Shown: one piece after another, positions 1 through 7,279 of the stretch
How the letters are laid out: the number at the start of each line of letters is the position of its first letter
Numbering within the stretch: position 1 is the first letter of the stretch
Assembly: GCA_050249415.1 (NCBI GenBank)
Contig: JBFWQO010000001.1
Location: 62,001-126,000, forward strand
Direction: 5' to 3'
DNA: 64,000 nucleotides
From: CADEFQ01 sp050249415
GTDB lineage: Bacteria > Pseudomonadota > Gammaproteobacteria > Steroidobacterales > Steroidobacteraceae
The notes under the pieces: generated by a model
Told to the model about the DNA's origin: nothing
What the model saw: the letters and a program-made list of their open reading frames with translations, nothing else
Databases searched by the model: none
Made by a program: the position numbers and the translations under genes

Positions 1-2
1 GC

Positions 3-683
3 ACCTCGCAGCCCCCGCCGGGCGACTTCCGCCGCATGTACGAGTTCCTCGCATCGCATTACGACAGTGTCGTCGCGATCACGCTGACAGCCCGCGTCAG
101 CGGCACCTGGGCCGCCGCGCAGGCGGCGGCGGAGCGCGTCGCGCCCGACAAGGTCCAGGTGATCGACAGCCGCAATGTCTCTCTCGGCCAGGGCCTGCTC
201 GTGCGCTATGCGGCCGAATGCGCGCGCGCCGGCTGCGACGGCGCCCGCGTCGTCGCGGCGACGGCAGCGATGCGCGCCCGCACGCGCACCTTCGGGTTGC
301 TCCGCACGCTCGACCACGCGGTGCGCGGCGGCCGTGTTCCACCACTCGTGCGCACGCTATCGCGCCTCTTGCGCTGCTCGCCGGTCCTGACGAATTTCGC
401 CGACGGGCGCATCGCGGCCGGCGGCGCCATCGCAGGCCGCCACGATCTCGTGCCGCGCTTCGCACGCTACATCGCGCGACGCCTGCCGGCGGGTGTGCCG
501 CGCCGCATCGCGGTGGGCCACGGCGATGCCGAGGCGGACGGGCAGGCGTTGCTCGACGCGCTGCGCCGGGAGATTCCGCGGCTCGAGTCGGCGTGCCTCA
601 CGCCGCTCGGCACGGCGCTCGGCGTGCACGGCGGGCCGGGAATGCTCGTGGTCGGCGCGCAACCGGCCGCACCGCCCGCGTGA
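3..683 (+). CDS. DegV family fatty-acid-binding protein, 5' partial
   Basis: The reading frame is open from the window edge (TSQPPPGDF...) and ends at TGA 681-683, so this is the C-terminal part of a longer protein. The visible part has the DegV hallmarks: the TSQPPPG segment that contacts bound lipid, the YDSVVAITL / SGTW segment, VQVIDSR, and the closing LGTALGVHGGPGMLVVG stretch typical of DegV C-termini. DegV proteins bind a fatty acid and, where characterised, deliver it to fatty-acid kinase; that role is known for the family and inferred here. Met at 36 is internal to the domain and is not the true start. It converges on the dodecin gene with only 6 bp between the two stops. Confidence 0.85.
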   Translation, partial: TSQPPPGDFRRMYEFLASHYDSVVAITLTARVSGTWAAAQAAAERVAPDKVQVIDSRNVSLGQGLLVRYAAECARAGCDGARVVAATAAMRARTRTFGLLRTLDHAVRGGRVPPLVRTLSRLLRCSPVLTNFADGRIAAGGAIAGRHDLVPRFARYIARRLPAGVPRRIAVGHGDAEADGQALLDALRREIPRLESACLTPLGTALGVHGGPGMLVVGAQPAAPPA

Positions 684-689
684 GTCCTG

Positions 690-890
690 CTACTTCAGGA
701 CGAAGGTCAACTTCAGGCGTACGCGATACTCGACGACCTTGTCGCCCTTGACCAGTACTTCCTGGTCGGCGACCCACGCCGACTGGACGCCCTTCAACGT
801 CTTCGTCGCGCGCTTGATGCCCGATGCAATCGCGTCGTCGAAGCCCTTCGTCGAACTCGAGATGATCTCGCTGACCTTGGCGACTGTCAT
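690..890 (-). CDS. Dodecin, flavin-binding storage protein
   Basis: This 66-residue protein has the size and pattern of dodecin: an N-terminal VAKVSEI strand, a single helix (SSTKGFDDAIASGIKRA), and a C-terminal antiparallel sheet ending in YRVRLKLTFVL. Dodecins form hollow dodecamers that bind riboflavin or FMN pairs and buffer free flavin. The conserved Trp that stacks on flavin is likely the W of QSAWVADQ. The ATG overlaps the stop of the upstream acetyltransferase (TCAT on the plus strand at 887-890), so it is the last gene of a three-gene coupled operon. Confidence 0.92.
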   Translation of the reverse strand: MTVAKVSEIISSSTKGFDDAIASGIKRATKTLKGVQSAWVADQEVLVKGDKVVEYRVRLKLTFVLK

Positions 891-1396
891 GGTGCTCTCC
901 CTGTTTTTGGGGGTTCATCGTACCCCAGTGCGGCGATCCCCGCGCGATCGAGGCGCCAGACGGTCCAGTCGTCCATCGGGCGTGCGCCGAGACCCTGGTA
1001 GAAGCGCTGCGCATCGACGTTCCAGTCGAGCACCGACCATTCCATGCGACCGCAGCCCCGCGCGGCCGCGCGCCGCGCGAGTTCGCCGAGCAGCGCGCGG
1101 CCGATACCCCGCCCGCGCAGCTCGGGCCGCACGTACAGGTCCTCCAGGTAGAGGCCCTGCCGGCCGACGAAGGTCGAGAAACTGAAAAAGTACAAGGCGA
1201 ATCCGGCCGCCGCGCCGTCCTGCTCCGCGATGAGCGCGTGCACGACGGGATGGGCCGCACCGAGCTCCGCGGCGAGCTGCGCCTCGGTCGCGACGACTTC
1301 GTGCGCGAGCCGCTCATAGTCTGCGAGGCCGCGGATCAGCGCCAGGAGGACCGGTGCATCGCCGGCGAGCGCCGTGCGTATCGCGATCGCGCTCAT
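887..1396 (-). CDS. GNAT family N-acetyltransferase
   Basis: A 169-residue single-domain GNAT protein. The acetyl-CoA binding segment is visible as LYVRPELRGRGIGRALLGELARRA (the R/Q-x-x-G-x-G/A loop), preceded by LYLEDLYV and followed by MEWSVLDWNVDAQRFYQGLGAR, typical of the SAT/diamine-acetyltransferase-like branch. The substrate cannot be told. The start MSAIAIRTA was chosen because its ATG overlaps the TGA of the upstream gene (1393-1396) and it gives the usual GNAT length; the frame stays open further upstream but that extension has no domain features. Middle gene of an operon with dodecin. Confidence 0.85.
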   Translation of the reverse strand: MSAIAIRTALAGDAPVLLALIRGLADYERLAHEVVATEAQLAAELGAAHPVVHALIAEQDGAAAGFALYFFSFSTFVGRQGLYLEDLYVRPELRGRGIGRALLGELARRAAARGCGRMEWSVLDWNVDAQRFYQGLGARPMDDWTVWRLDRAGIAALGYDEPPKTGRAP

Positions 1397-2355
1397 TCGG
1401 CGATATACCAGCGATCCCCGATCCGCTCCAGCACGAAGCGGTCGAACGGCAGGCCGCGGCCCGTCGTGTCGTACACCGCGCGCGTGCCGCCGCGCTCGAA
1501 TACCGGCGACGCATCCTGCACGATGCGCAGCGCGGCCACGAGCGTCTCGCGCTGCGAATCGTTGCGCTCGCAGCCCTTGACGAGGGCCTGCATCGCGCCG
1601 GCCGACGTTGCACCGCGAAAGCCGGGACTCATGTACGTGCCGTAATAATCCGCGCAACGGCCGTCGATCAGCGCACGCGCGGCCTGCGTGAGCAGTGAGC
1701 GCATCTGCGGCGTGTTGGTCGCGGAAGGCGCGGCCGCCGCGGCGGCGCCGCCTGCTGCGACCGCGGGCGCGCGCCGCGGCATGAATCCGGCAACCGGCGC
1801 ACGTCCGTCGACCAGGTCCTCGATCTGGGCCTCGAGTTCGCCCGGCAGGGCCGCCTTCCAGTCCTTGCCGTACGGCAGGAGTGTCACGAGCGTGACGACA
1901 CGCGTCTTGCCGCGCCCCTCGGGTTGCTCGCCGCGGACGAGGACCCGCACGAGCTGATCGCCGTCCCGGAAAGCCTCGAGGCCCTTCACTTTCGCGAACA
2001 CGCGCCCGGGAAGGCGCAGGCGCGTGGCGATCGCGGCGAAGAAGTTGACGTCGGTCAGCCGCTCGATGTCGCCGAGGTTCGACGCTTCGCCGAACAGGCG
2101 CTGGCGCGCAGTCTGGTCGCCGCTCGCCGCATCGGCAGTGAGGCGCGCCGAGATCGCGGTACGCAGCCGGTGCAGTTCATCCGGGTGCAGCGCCTCGGCG
2201 AGCGCCTGGGGATGGCCGGATGCCGCGGCGGCAAGGAACTCCGCGGCGGCGCGCTCCTGTGCACCGCTCACGCCCGCCGCGCCCGCGACGGCGGTCGCAC
2301 ACACCAGTACGAGGGCCGCCATCAGGCGGGTGCCGCTGCCCTTTTGCGCACTCAT
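1393..2355 (-). CDS. Exported protein of unknown function
   Basis: 320 residues. It starts with a Sec-type signal sequence (positive N-terminus, LMAALVLVCATAVAGAAGVSGA, residues about 11-31). A helical region rich in Ala and charged residues follows, then a compact domain (AKVKGLEAFRDGDQLVRVLVRGE ... TRVVTLVTLLPYGKDWKAALPGELEAQIEDL), an Ala/Pro linker around residues 205-225, and a C-terminal segment with Cys residues in IDGRCADYYG and VKGCERND. No family was recognised. It heads the operon with the acetyltransferase and dodecin by a 4-bp overlap. A -10-like hexamer ends 6 nt before the ATG, so the transcript may be leaderless; Met12 is an alternative start. Confidence 0.7.
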   Translation of the reverse strand: MSAQKGSGTRLMAALVLVCATAVAGAAGVSGAQERAAAEFLAAAASGHPQALAEALHPDELHRLRTAISARLTADAASGDQTARQRLFGEASNLGDIERLTDVNFFAAIATRLRLPGRVFAKVKGLEAFRDGDQLVRVLVRGEQPEGRGKTRVVTLVTLLPYGKDWKAALPGELEAQIEDLVDGRAPVAGFMPRRAPAVAAGGAAAAAAPSATNTPQMRSLLTQAARALIDGRCADYYGTYMSPGFRGATSAGAMQALVKGCERNDSQRETLVAALRIVQDASPVFERGGTRAVYDTTGRGLPFDRFVLERIGDRWYIAE

Positions 2356-2361
2356 CCGCGG

Positions 2362-2390
2362 ATCATAGCGGCCCGCCTGGAATGTGACAC
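2362..2390 (-). promoter_or_regulatory. Possible sigma70 promoter for the 1393-2355 operon
   Basis: Read on the minus strand, TATGAT (2367-2362) is preceded by GTGTCA (2390-2385) with a 17-bp spacer. Only 6 nt separate the hexamer from the ATG, so transcription would start at or next to the start codon. The -35 match is weak (4 of 6). Confidence 0.4.
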
Positions 2391-2485
2391 AGTTCGCGGT
2401 TCGAGCGCCCGTCGCGGCACCGCGGTCGGGGAATCCCCGGGAAGGAACGCCATCACGGAAAATCCGGCAAATCCCCTGTAAATCC

Positions 2486-2504
2486 GCTCCATATTCATTG
2501 GAGC
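2486..2504 (+). promoter_or_regulatory. Hairpin covering the ribosome-binding site of the 2509 gene
   Basis: GCTCCA (2486-2491) and TGGAGC (2499-2504) form a perfect 6-bp stem with a 7-nt A/T-rich loop. The 3' arm contains GGAG (2500-2503), the only good Shine-Dalgarno sequence, 5 nt before the GTG start at 2509. Base pairing would hide the ribosome-binding site. Confidence 0.5.
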
Positions 2505-2508
2505 GCCC

Positions 2509-4509
2509 GTGGCGAGCAGCCCCGTCGGACAACCCCGGGAGGACAGGACGGCTTTCCGGACAGGTGCGGCAGCGCCCGCGCCGGCGGGCCTGCTGGTGCT
2601 GACGCGGGATGCAGCGCTGATCGCGGCCGTGCGCGCCGCGATCGATGCCGAACATCGAGTCACCGTAGTCGCCGGCGATGCCGCGCTGATCGATCACCTG
2701 ATGGCGAGCCCGTTGCGCGCCGCGCTGATCGATTGCGCGGCCACTGCCCAGCCGATTGCGCAGGTCACGGAGCGCCTGCTCGCCCAGTTTCCGGACCTCG
2801 TGCTCGTGGTCGCGGGCACCGCCGGCGACCAGGGCGCACTCGCCGCCCAGATCACCGACGGTCGCGTTTTTCGCTTCCTGCACAAGCCCGTCTCCGCGCA
2901 GCGCGTCAAGCTGTTCATCGAGTCGGCATTCCGGCGCAGCGACGTCGTGCCGTCGCAATGGCCGGCAACCCCTGCGCCTGCGGGCACGCGTGCGGGCCGC
3001 GCGCGTGTACCGCTCATCGCCGGCGGGCTCGCGGTCGCAGCGCTCGCCGCCGCCGCGATCTGGTGGGCCACCCGCGATACCCCGGCCGCGCCGCATGACC
3101 GCGCGACAGCCAATCGCACCGCCTCCGCGCCCGCACCGGCACCCGCACCCGCGTCCGCCGCCGTACTCGCCGATCTCGAACGCGCGGATGCCGCACTCGC
3201 ACGTGGTGCGCTCCTCGCCCCGCCCGGCGAATCCGCCGCGGACCTGTATCGCCAGGCGCTCACGCGCTCTCCCGGCAATGCGCGGGCCATCGCGGGGCTC
3301 GACGCGGTCGTCGACCGCATCGTCGGGGATGCGGAGCAGGCGATCGCCGCCGGCAGGATCGACGAGGCGGCGGGCCTCGTCGACAGGGCCCGTGGCGTGC
3401 GCGCGGATCATCCGCGCGTCGCCTATCTCGCGACGCAGATCGCCAAGGAACGCGAACGGGTCGTGCTCGCCGCCGCGCGACAGGCTGCCGCGAGCGGGAA
3501 CCTCGATCGCGCGATCTCGGTCCTCGACAGCGGCCAGGCGGGAGGCTCCGAGCTGATCGGCGCCGCGCGGCGGGAACTCCGGCAGCGTGAAATCGATGCC
3601 CGGATAGCGAGCCTGCTCGCACTTGCCGCCGAGCGCGTGCAGTCGGGGGCCCTGCTCGAGCCCGCCGGCGACAGTGCACGCTTCTACATCGAGTCCGTCC
3701 GTGCGCTCGCGCCCGACCATCCCGACCTGCCGGCGGCCGCGGACACGCTGCGCGCGGCGCTCACCGGTGAGGCTCGCCGCGCGATCGCGACCGGCGACTT
3801 CGCCGCCGCGGAGCGCTGGGTCGCGGCTGCGGAAGCCAACCAGGTCGCGCGTGCCGGGATCACGGCGCTGCGCCACGAACTGCAGGCGGCCCGGATCACC
3901 CGTCGCGCCGACGACCTCGCTACGCTCGCCACGCGCTTCGACGAGAGCCTGCGGCGCAAGCAGCTGTTGGAGCCCCCTGCCGACAGCGCACGTGCGCTCT
4001 ACCTCGCCATGCGCGCCGTCGATGCGGAGCACCCCTCGACGCTCGCGGCCCGCGATGCGCTCGGCCGCGAACTGCTCGCGGCGTCCCGCGGCGCGCTCGC
4101 GCGCGCCGATGCCGACGGCGCCGAACGCTACGTCGCCGGGGCCGAAGCGATCGGCCTCGCGGACATCGACGTCTCGAACGCGAAGCGTGACATCGCGACG
4201 CTGCGCGCGCAGGAACGCGCGGCGGCGACGGTGGTGTCCGCGGGCCGGCTCACGCGTACGCGCACCGTCGAACCCCGTTACCCGGCCGATGCGCGCGCGG
4301 GGGGCATCACGGGTTGGGTCGACCTCGAGTTCATCGTTGCGCCGGACGGTTCGGTCGCCGACGTGCGCGTGACCGGCGCCTCGCCGCCCGGGGTATTCGA
4401 CGACTCCGCGCAGGATGCGCTCGCACGCTGGCGCTTCGAGCCGGTCATGCGCAACGGCGTCGCCGTGTCGCAGCGCGCACGCCTGCGCGTGCGGTTCGAC
4501 CTCGAATGA
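2509..4509 (+). CDS. Receiver-like / TPR-like / TonB C-terminal domain fusion protein
   Basis: 666 residues from a GTG start preceded by GGAG. Residues about 27-143 resemble a response-regulator receiver domain: a candidate phosphoacceptor D75 in AALIDCAA, T104 in VVAGTAGD and K126 in FLHKPVS, but the N-terminal acidic pocket is reduced to one Asp (LTRDAAL). One transmembrane segment follows at about 168-187, then a Pro/Ala linker and a long helical region with three repeats of a xLLxPxxxSAxxxY motif plus TPR-like helices. Residues about 575-666 form a TonB C-terminal domain (VEPRYPADARAGGITGWVDLEFIV ... ALARWRFEPV). The topology puts the receiver-like part in the cytoplasm and TonB in the periplasm. 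It is coupled by a 4-bp overlap to the downstream kinase. Energy transduction is inferred only. Confidence 0.75.
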   Translation: MASSPVGQPREDRTAFRTGAAAPAPAGLLVLTRDAALIAAVRAAIDAEHRVTVVAGDAALIDHLMASPLRAALIDCAATAQPIAQVTERLLAQFPDLVLVVAGTAGDQGALAAQITDGRVFRFLHKPVSAQRVKLFIESAFRRSDVVPSQWPATPAPAGTRAGRARVPLIAGGLAVAALAAAAIWWATRDTPAAPHDRATANRTASAPAPAPAPASAAVLADLERADAALARGALLAPPGESAADLYRQALTRSPGNARAIAGLDAVVDRIVGDAEQAIAAGRIDEAAGLVDRARGVRADHPRVAYLATQIAKERERVVLAAARQAAASGNLDRAISVLDSGQAGGSELIGAARRELRQREIDARIASLLALAAERVQSGALLEPAGDSARFYIESVRALAPDHPDLPAAADTLRAALTGEARRAIATGDFAAAERWVAAAEANQVARAGITALRHELQAARITRRADDLATLATRFDESLRRKQLLEPPADSARALYLAMRAVDAEHPSTLAARDALGRELLAASRGALARADADGAERYVAGAEAIGLADIDVSNAKRDIATLRAQERAAATVVSAGRLTRTRTVEPRYPADARAGGITGWVDLEFIVAPDGSVADVRVTGASPPGVFDDSAQDALARWRFEPVMRNGVAVSQRARLRVRFDLE

Positions 4510-5906
4510 ATGCGCGCCGCATGACGCACCGTATCCTGATCATCGACGACGACGCACGCTACGGCGCCTGGCTCACCGCCCACGTGGGCGCGGTGCTGCC
4601 CGATGCGCAGGTCGAGTTCATCGACATTCCGGAATTCGAGCGGCGGCGCGCGAGCGTGCAGTTTCGCGACTGGGACGTCCTGCTGCTCGCGATGGGTTTC
4701 GGCGAGAGCGTCGACGACGCGCGCGCGGAGGGGCTCGGCTGGCTGCGGCGACTGCGCGACCAGACGCAGCTGCCGCCGATCATCGCGATCGCCGCCGGCG
4801 GCAACGAGCTGACGGCTGTGCGCGCGATCCGGCTCGGCGCGAGCGACTACCTGCCGAAGCGCCTGCTCACGCCCGCGCGGCTCAGCACGGCGATCAAGAT
4901 CGCGCTGCGGAGCGTCGAGCGGCGGCGCAGTGCCGAGCGTTCGCGCCGGGTGGAGCCGCCGCCGCCCGCCACACGCCTGCCGGCCACCGGCAGCGTCGTT
5001 GCGGCGCGCGCGCGCCTGCCACGCAATCTCATTCCGCGCTATGCGATCCTCGACGTGCTCGGCGAATCGGATCGCGCGGTCGTCTATCTCGCCACGAGCT
5101 TCGAGCTCGACGCGCTCGTCGCCCTCAAGGTGACGCGGGCCGCCGGCGGCGATGCGCCGCTTGGCGCCGGGGATGGCGGGGATGTCGTGGCCGACAGGGC
5201 GGCACCGCAGGCGTTCGCACGCGAATACGAAGTGCTGTCGACGATCCACGATCCGTCGATTGTCGACATCTACGACTACGGCATGCACGAGGGGCTCGAA
5301 TACCTCGCGATGGAGTACTTCCCGCGCGGCGACCTGAAGGCGCGGCTGCAGCACCCGATGGCCGCGGACGAGGCGCTCGACTACGTGCGCCGCATCGCGC
5401 GCGCGCTCGGCGTCGTGCACGCGGCGGGCCTCGTGCACCGCGATCTCAAGCCGCCGAACGTGATGCTGCGCGAGAACGACGAGATCGTGCTGATCGACTT
5501 CGGCCTCGCGCGATCGATGAGCGCGGACATCACGACGACTCGCACCGGGCTGCTGCGCGGCTCGCCGTACTACATGAGCCCCGAGCAGGCCCAGGGTGCC
5601 ACGCTCGATGCCCGCAGCGACCTCTACGGCCTCGGTGTCGTGTTCTACGAGATGCTGAGCGGCCGCAAGCCCTACACGGGCGCCACCGCGATCGAGGTGT
5701 TGCAGAAGCACGTGACGGCGCCCATTCCGGCGTTGCCCCCCGAACACGCGGCGCTGCAGCCCTTGATCGACCGCCTGCTCGCCAAGGTGCCGGCGCAGCG
5801 CTATGCGAGTGCCGCGGGGTTGCTCGCGGCGCTGCCGCCGCTCGACGGCGAGCCGGTTCCGCTGCCGCAACGCGCGCCTGCCGAACCCGACGTCGCGACT
5901 GCCTGA
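4506..5906 (+). CDS. Pseudo-receiver / Ser-Thr protein kinase
   Basis: 466 residues. Residues 9-130 form a receiver fold with the acidic triplet D14-D15-D16 and K118 (YLPKR), but the phosphoacceptor Asp is replaced by Ala62 (VLLLAMGFG), so aspartyl phosphorylation is unlikely. A basic/Pro-rich linker leads to a Hanks-type kinase domain (about 179-446): degenerate glycine loop (LGESDRAVVY), catalytic Lys208 (VALKV), H311-R312-D313 in HRDLKPPNVM, D331-F332-G333, and S358-P359-E360. All residues for catalysis are present and no membrane segment is seen, so it is probably cytoplasmic. The start at 4506 overlaps the TGA of the TonB-fusion gene; ATG 4521 is an alternative. The partner and substrate are unknown; the preceding fusion protein is the obvious candidate. 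Confidence 0.88.
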   Translation: MNARRMTHRILIIDDDARYGAWLTAHVGAVLPDAQVEFIDIPEFERRRASVQFRDWDVLLLAMGFGESVDDARAEGLGWLRRLRDQTQLPPIIAIAAGGNELTAVRAIRLGASDYLPKRLLTPARLSTAIKIALRSVERRRSAERSRRVEPPPPATRLPATGSVVAARARLPRNLIPRYAILDVLGESDRAVVYLATSFELDALVALKVTRAAGGDAPLGAGDGGDVVADRAAPQAFAREYEVLSTIHDPSIVDIYDYGMHEGLEYLAMEYFPRGDLKARLQHPMAADEALDYVRRIARALGVVHAAGLVHRDLKPPNVMLRENDEIVLIDFGLARSMSADITTTRTGLLRGSPYYMSPEQAQGATLDARSDLYGLGVVFYEMLSGRKPYTGATAIEVLQKHVTAPIPALPPEHAALQPLIDRLLAKVPAQRYASAAGLLAALPPLDGEPVPLPQRAPAEPDVATA

Positions 5907-5911
5907 CGACA

Positions 5912-5926
5912 GGGTCGTCGCGACCC
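5912..5926. terminator. Hairpin between convergent kinase and transporter genes
   Basis: GGGTCG (5912-5917) and CGACCC (5921-5926) make a perfect 6-bp stem with a 3-nt loop in the 26-bp gap between two convergent stops. There is no T-tract, so a bidirectional terminator role is only plausible. Confidence 0.35.
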
Positions 5927-5932
5927 CGCCGC

Positions 5933-7279
5933 CTACCTCTGGCCGCCCGCCGTTCGCGGCTCGCCGTTCGCCGTTCGCGGCTCGCCGCTCTGCCTGGCGG
6001 CTTCCGCGCGGCTCCCGAGCCACCACCCGACTCCCGCCCACGCGAGCGCGGCGCCGGCACCGAGCAGCGCGACGCCGGCGCTCGTCAGCCCGCCGGCGCG
6101 CAGTGCGTTCTGCAGTTGCGCGACCAGCAGGTCGGCGCCGCGATAGACCGGGACGTCGATCAGGTTCTTCGCCTTGTATTTCGCCTCCGTATCGAGACGG
6201 CTGAAGAGCATTTCGCGCCCCGGCCGGATGAATGCGTACTCGCCCCAGCGCCGCACGATCATCGCGCCGGCGAGGACCGCGAATCCGCCCGCCACGGCGA
6301 GCGCGAGGAAACCCGCCACCATGACGAGCGGCACCGCCACGAGCAGCGCCCGCACGCCGAAGGTCGCCGCGATGCGTCCCGTCAGGAACACCTGCGACAG
6401 CACGGTGAGCGTCTGCACCGCATAGTCGATGCGCGCGAAGACCTGGGTGCGCTGCGCGATGTCGGGAAAGGTCTCCCGCACGATCCTCAGTTGCTCGAAA
6501 TAGAGCAGCGTGTTCGCGGTGGACAGCAGCACGACGAAGAGCGCGAGCATCAGCAGGTACGGCGAACGGAACACGATCGAGAAGCCCGCGAACGGATTGC
6601 CGCCGAGGCCGCGATCGGTCGGCGGTGCCGCGTGGCGTGCGCGCCCCTGCTTCCAGATCCTGACGAGCACGCGTTGCGCGACGATCGCGCCGACGAACAG
6701 CGTCGCACCGATGTACAGCACGCCGGAACCGCCGATGTGCTGCACGGTCAGGTCGGTGAGCACGGGTCCGACGAGCGCGCCGGCCGTGCCGCCCGCCGCG
6801 ATGAAGCCGAACAGGCGCTTCGCCTGGCCGCTGTCGAACAGTTCGAGCAGGAAGCTCCAGAACACCGACACGAGCATCAGGTTCAGTACGCTGATCCACA
6901 CGTAGAACACCGAGCCCACGGTGAGGTCGCCGGGCCGCGCGCGAAACAGCAGCGCGAATACGGCGAGCGAGACGGCAACGAAACCGTAGATCGACGGCAT
7001 CAGCACCGCGCGCCGTACGCGCCCGACGAGCCAGCCGTAGAGCGGCACGATGGCGACGGCCCCGATCGACGTGACGATCCACACGTCGGCGACGCGATCG
7101 CCGCCGAGGATCGTCGCGATCGTCTCGCGCAGCGGCCGCACGGCGAAATAGCCGCCGAGCACGCAGAAAAAGAGGATCACCGCGGTGACCACCGCCGGCG
7201 CTTCGTGCGGCTCGACCCGCGCGACGCGCGCCAGCAGGCGGGTGAACGGTGTGCCCGCGACAGTGGCTCCGGGGGTCAC
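5933..7279 (-). CDS. ADP/ATP carrier-like (NTT/TLC-type) membrane transporter
   Basis: 448 residues, almost entirely hydrophobic, with about 11-12 predicted membrane helices. The N-terminal YFAVRPLRETIA motif, the SVFWSFLLELFDSGQAKRLFGFIAAGGTAGALVGP block and the late FIRPGREMLFSRLDTEAKYKAKNLIDVPVYRGADLL block are typical of bacterial proteins related to nucleotide-exchange carriers of the NTT/TLC family, usually annotated as MFS transporters. The substrate cannot be read from sequence. GTG at 7279 was chosen because it overlaps the TGA of the upstream SDR gene. The last residues (GEPRTANGEPRTAGGQR) are encoded by a short-repeat array and look like a recent extension. Confidence 0.65.
   Translation of the reverse strand: MTPGATVAGTPFTRLLARVARVEPHEAPAVVTAVILFFCVLGGYFAVRPLRETIATILGGDRVADVWIVTSIGAVAIVPLYGWLVGRVRRAVLMPSIYGFVAVSLAVFALLFRARPGDLTVGSVFYVWISVLNLMLVSVFWSFLLELFDSGQAKRLFGFIAAGGTAGALVGPVLTDLTVQHIGGSGVLYIGATLFVGAIVAQRVLVRIWKQGRARHAAPPTDRGLGGNPFAGFSIVFRSPYLLMLALFVVLLSTANTLLYFEQLRIVRETFPDIAQRTQVFARIDYAVQTLTVLSQVFLTGRIAATFGVRALLVAVPLVMVAGFLALAVAGGFAVLAGAMIVRRWGEYAFIRPGREMLFSRLDTEAKYKAKNLIDVPVYRGADLLVAQLQNALRAGGLTSAGVALLGAGAALAWAGVGWWLGSRAEAARQSGEPRTANGEPRTAGGQR
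5949..5990. repeat. Short modular repeat inside the 3' end of the transporter gene
   Basis: Tandem units of the type CGCCGTTCGCGGCT occur at least twice within 42 bp (reverse complement AGCCGCGAACGGCG). They belong to the same modular repeat family seen at 14596, 35334 and 36309 and here encode the duplicated GEPRTA tail. Confidence 0.6.

Noticed and set aside
5912..5926. Strong intrinsic terminator
   Set aside because: The stem is good but there is no T-tract on either strand, so it is kept only as a low-confidence hairpin.
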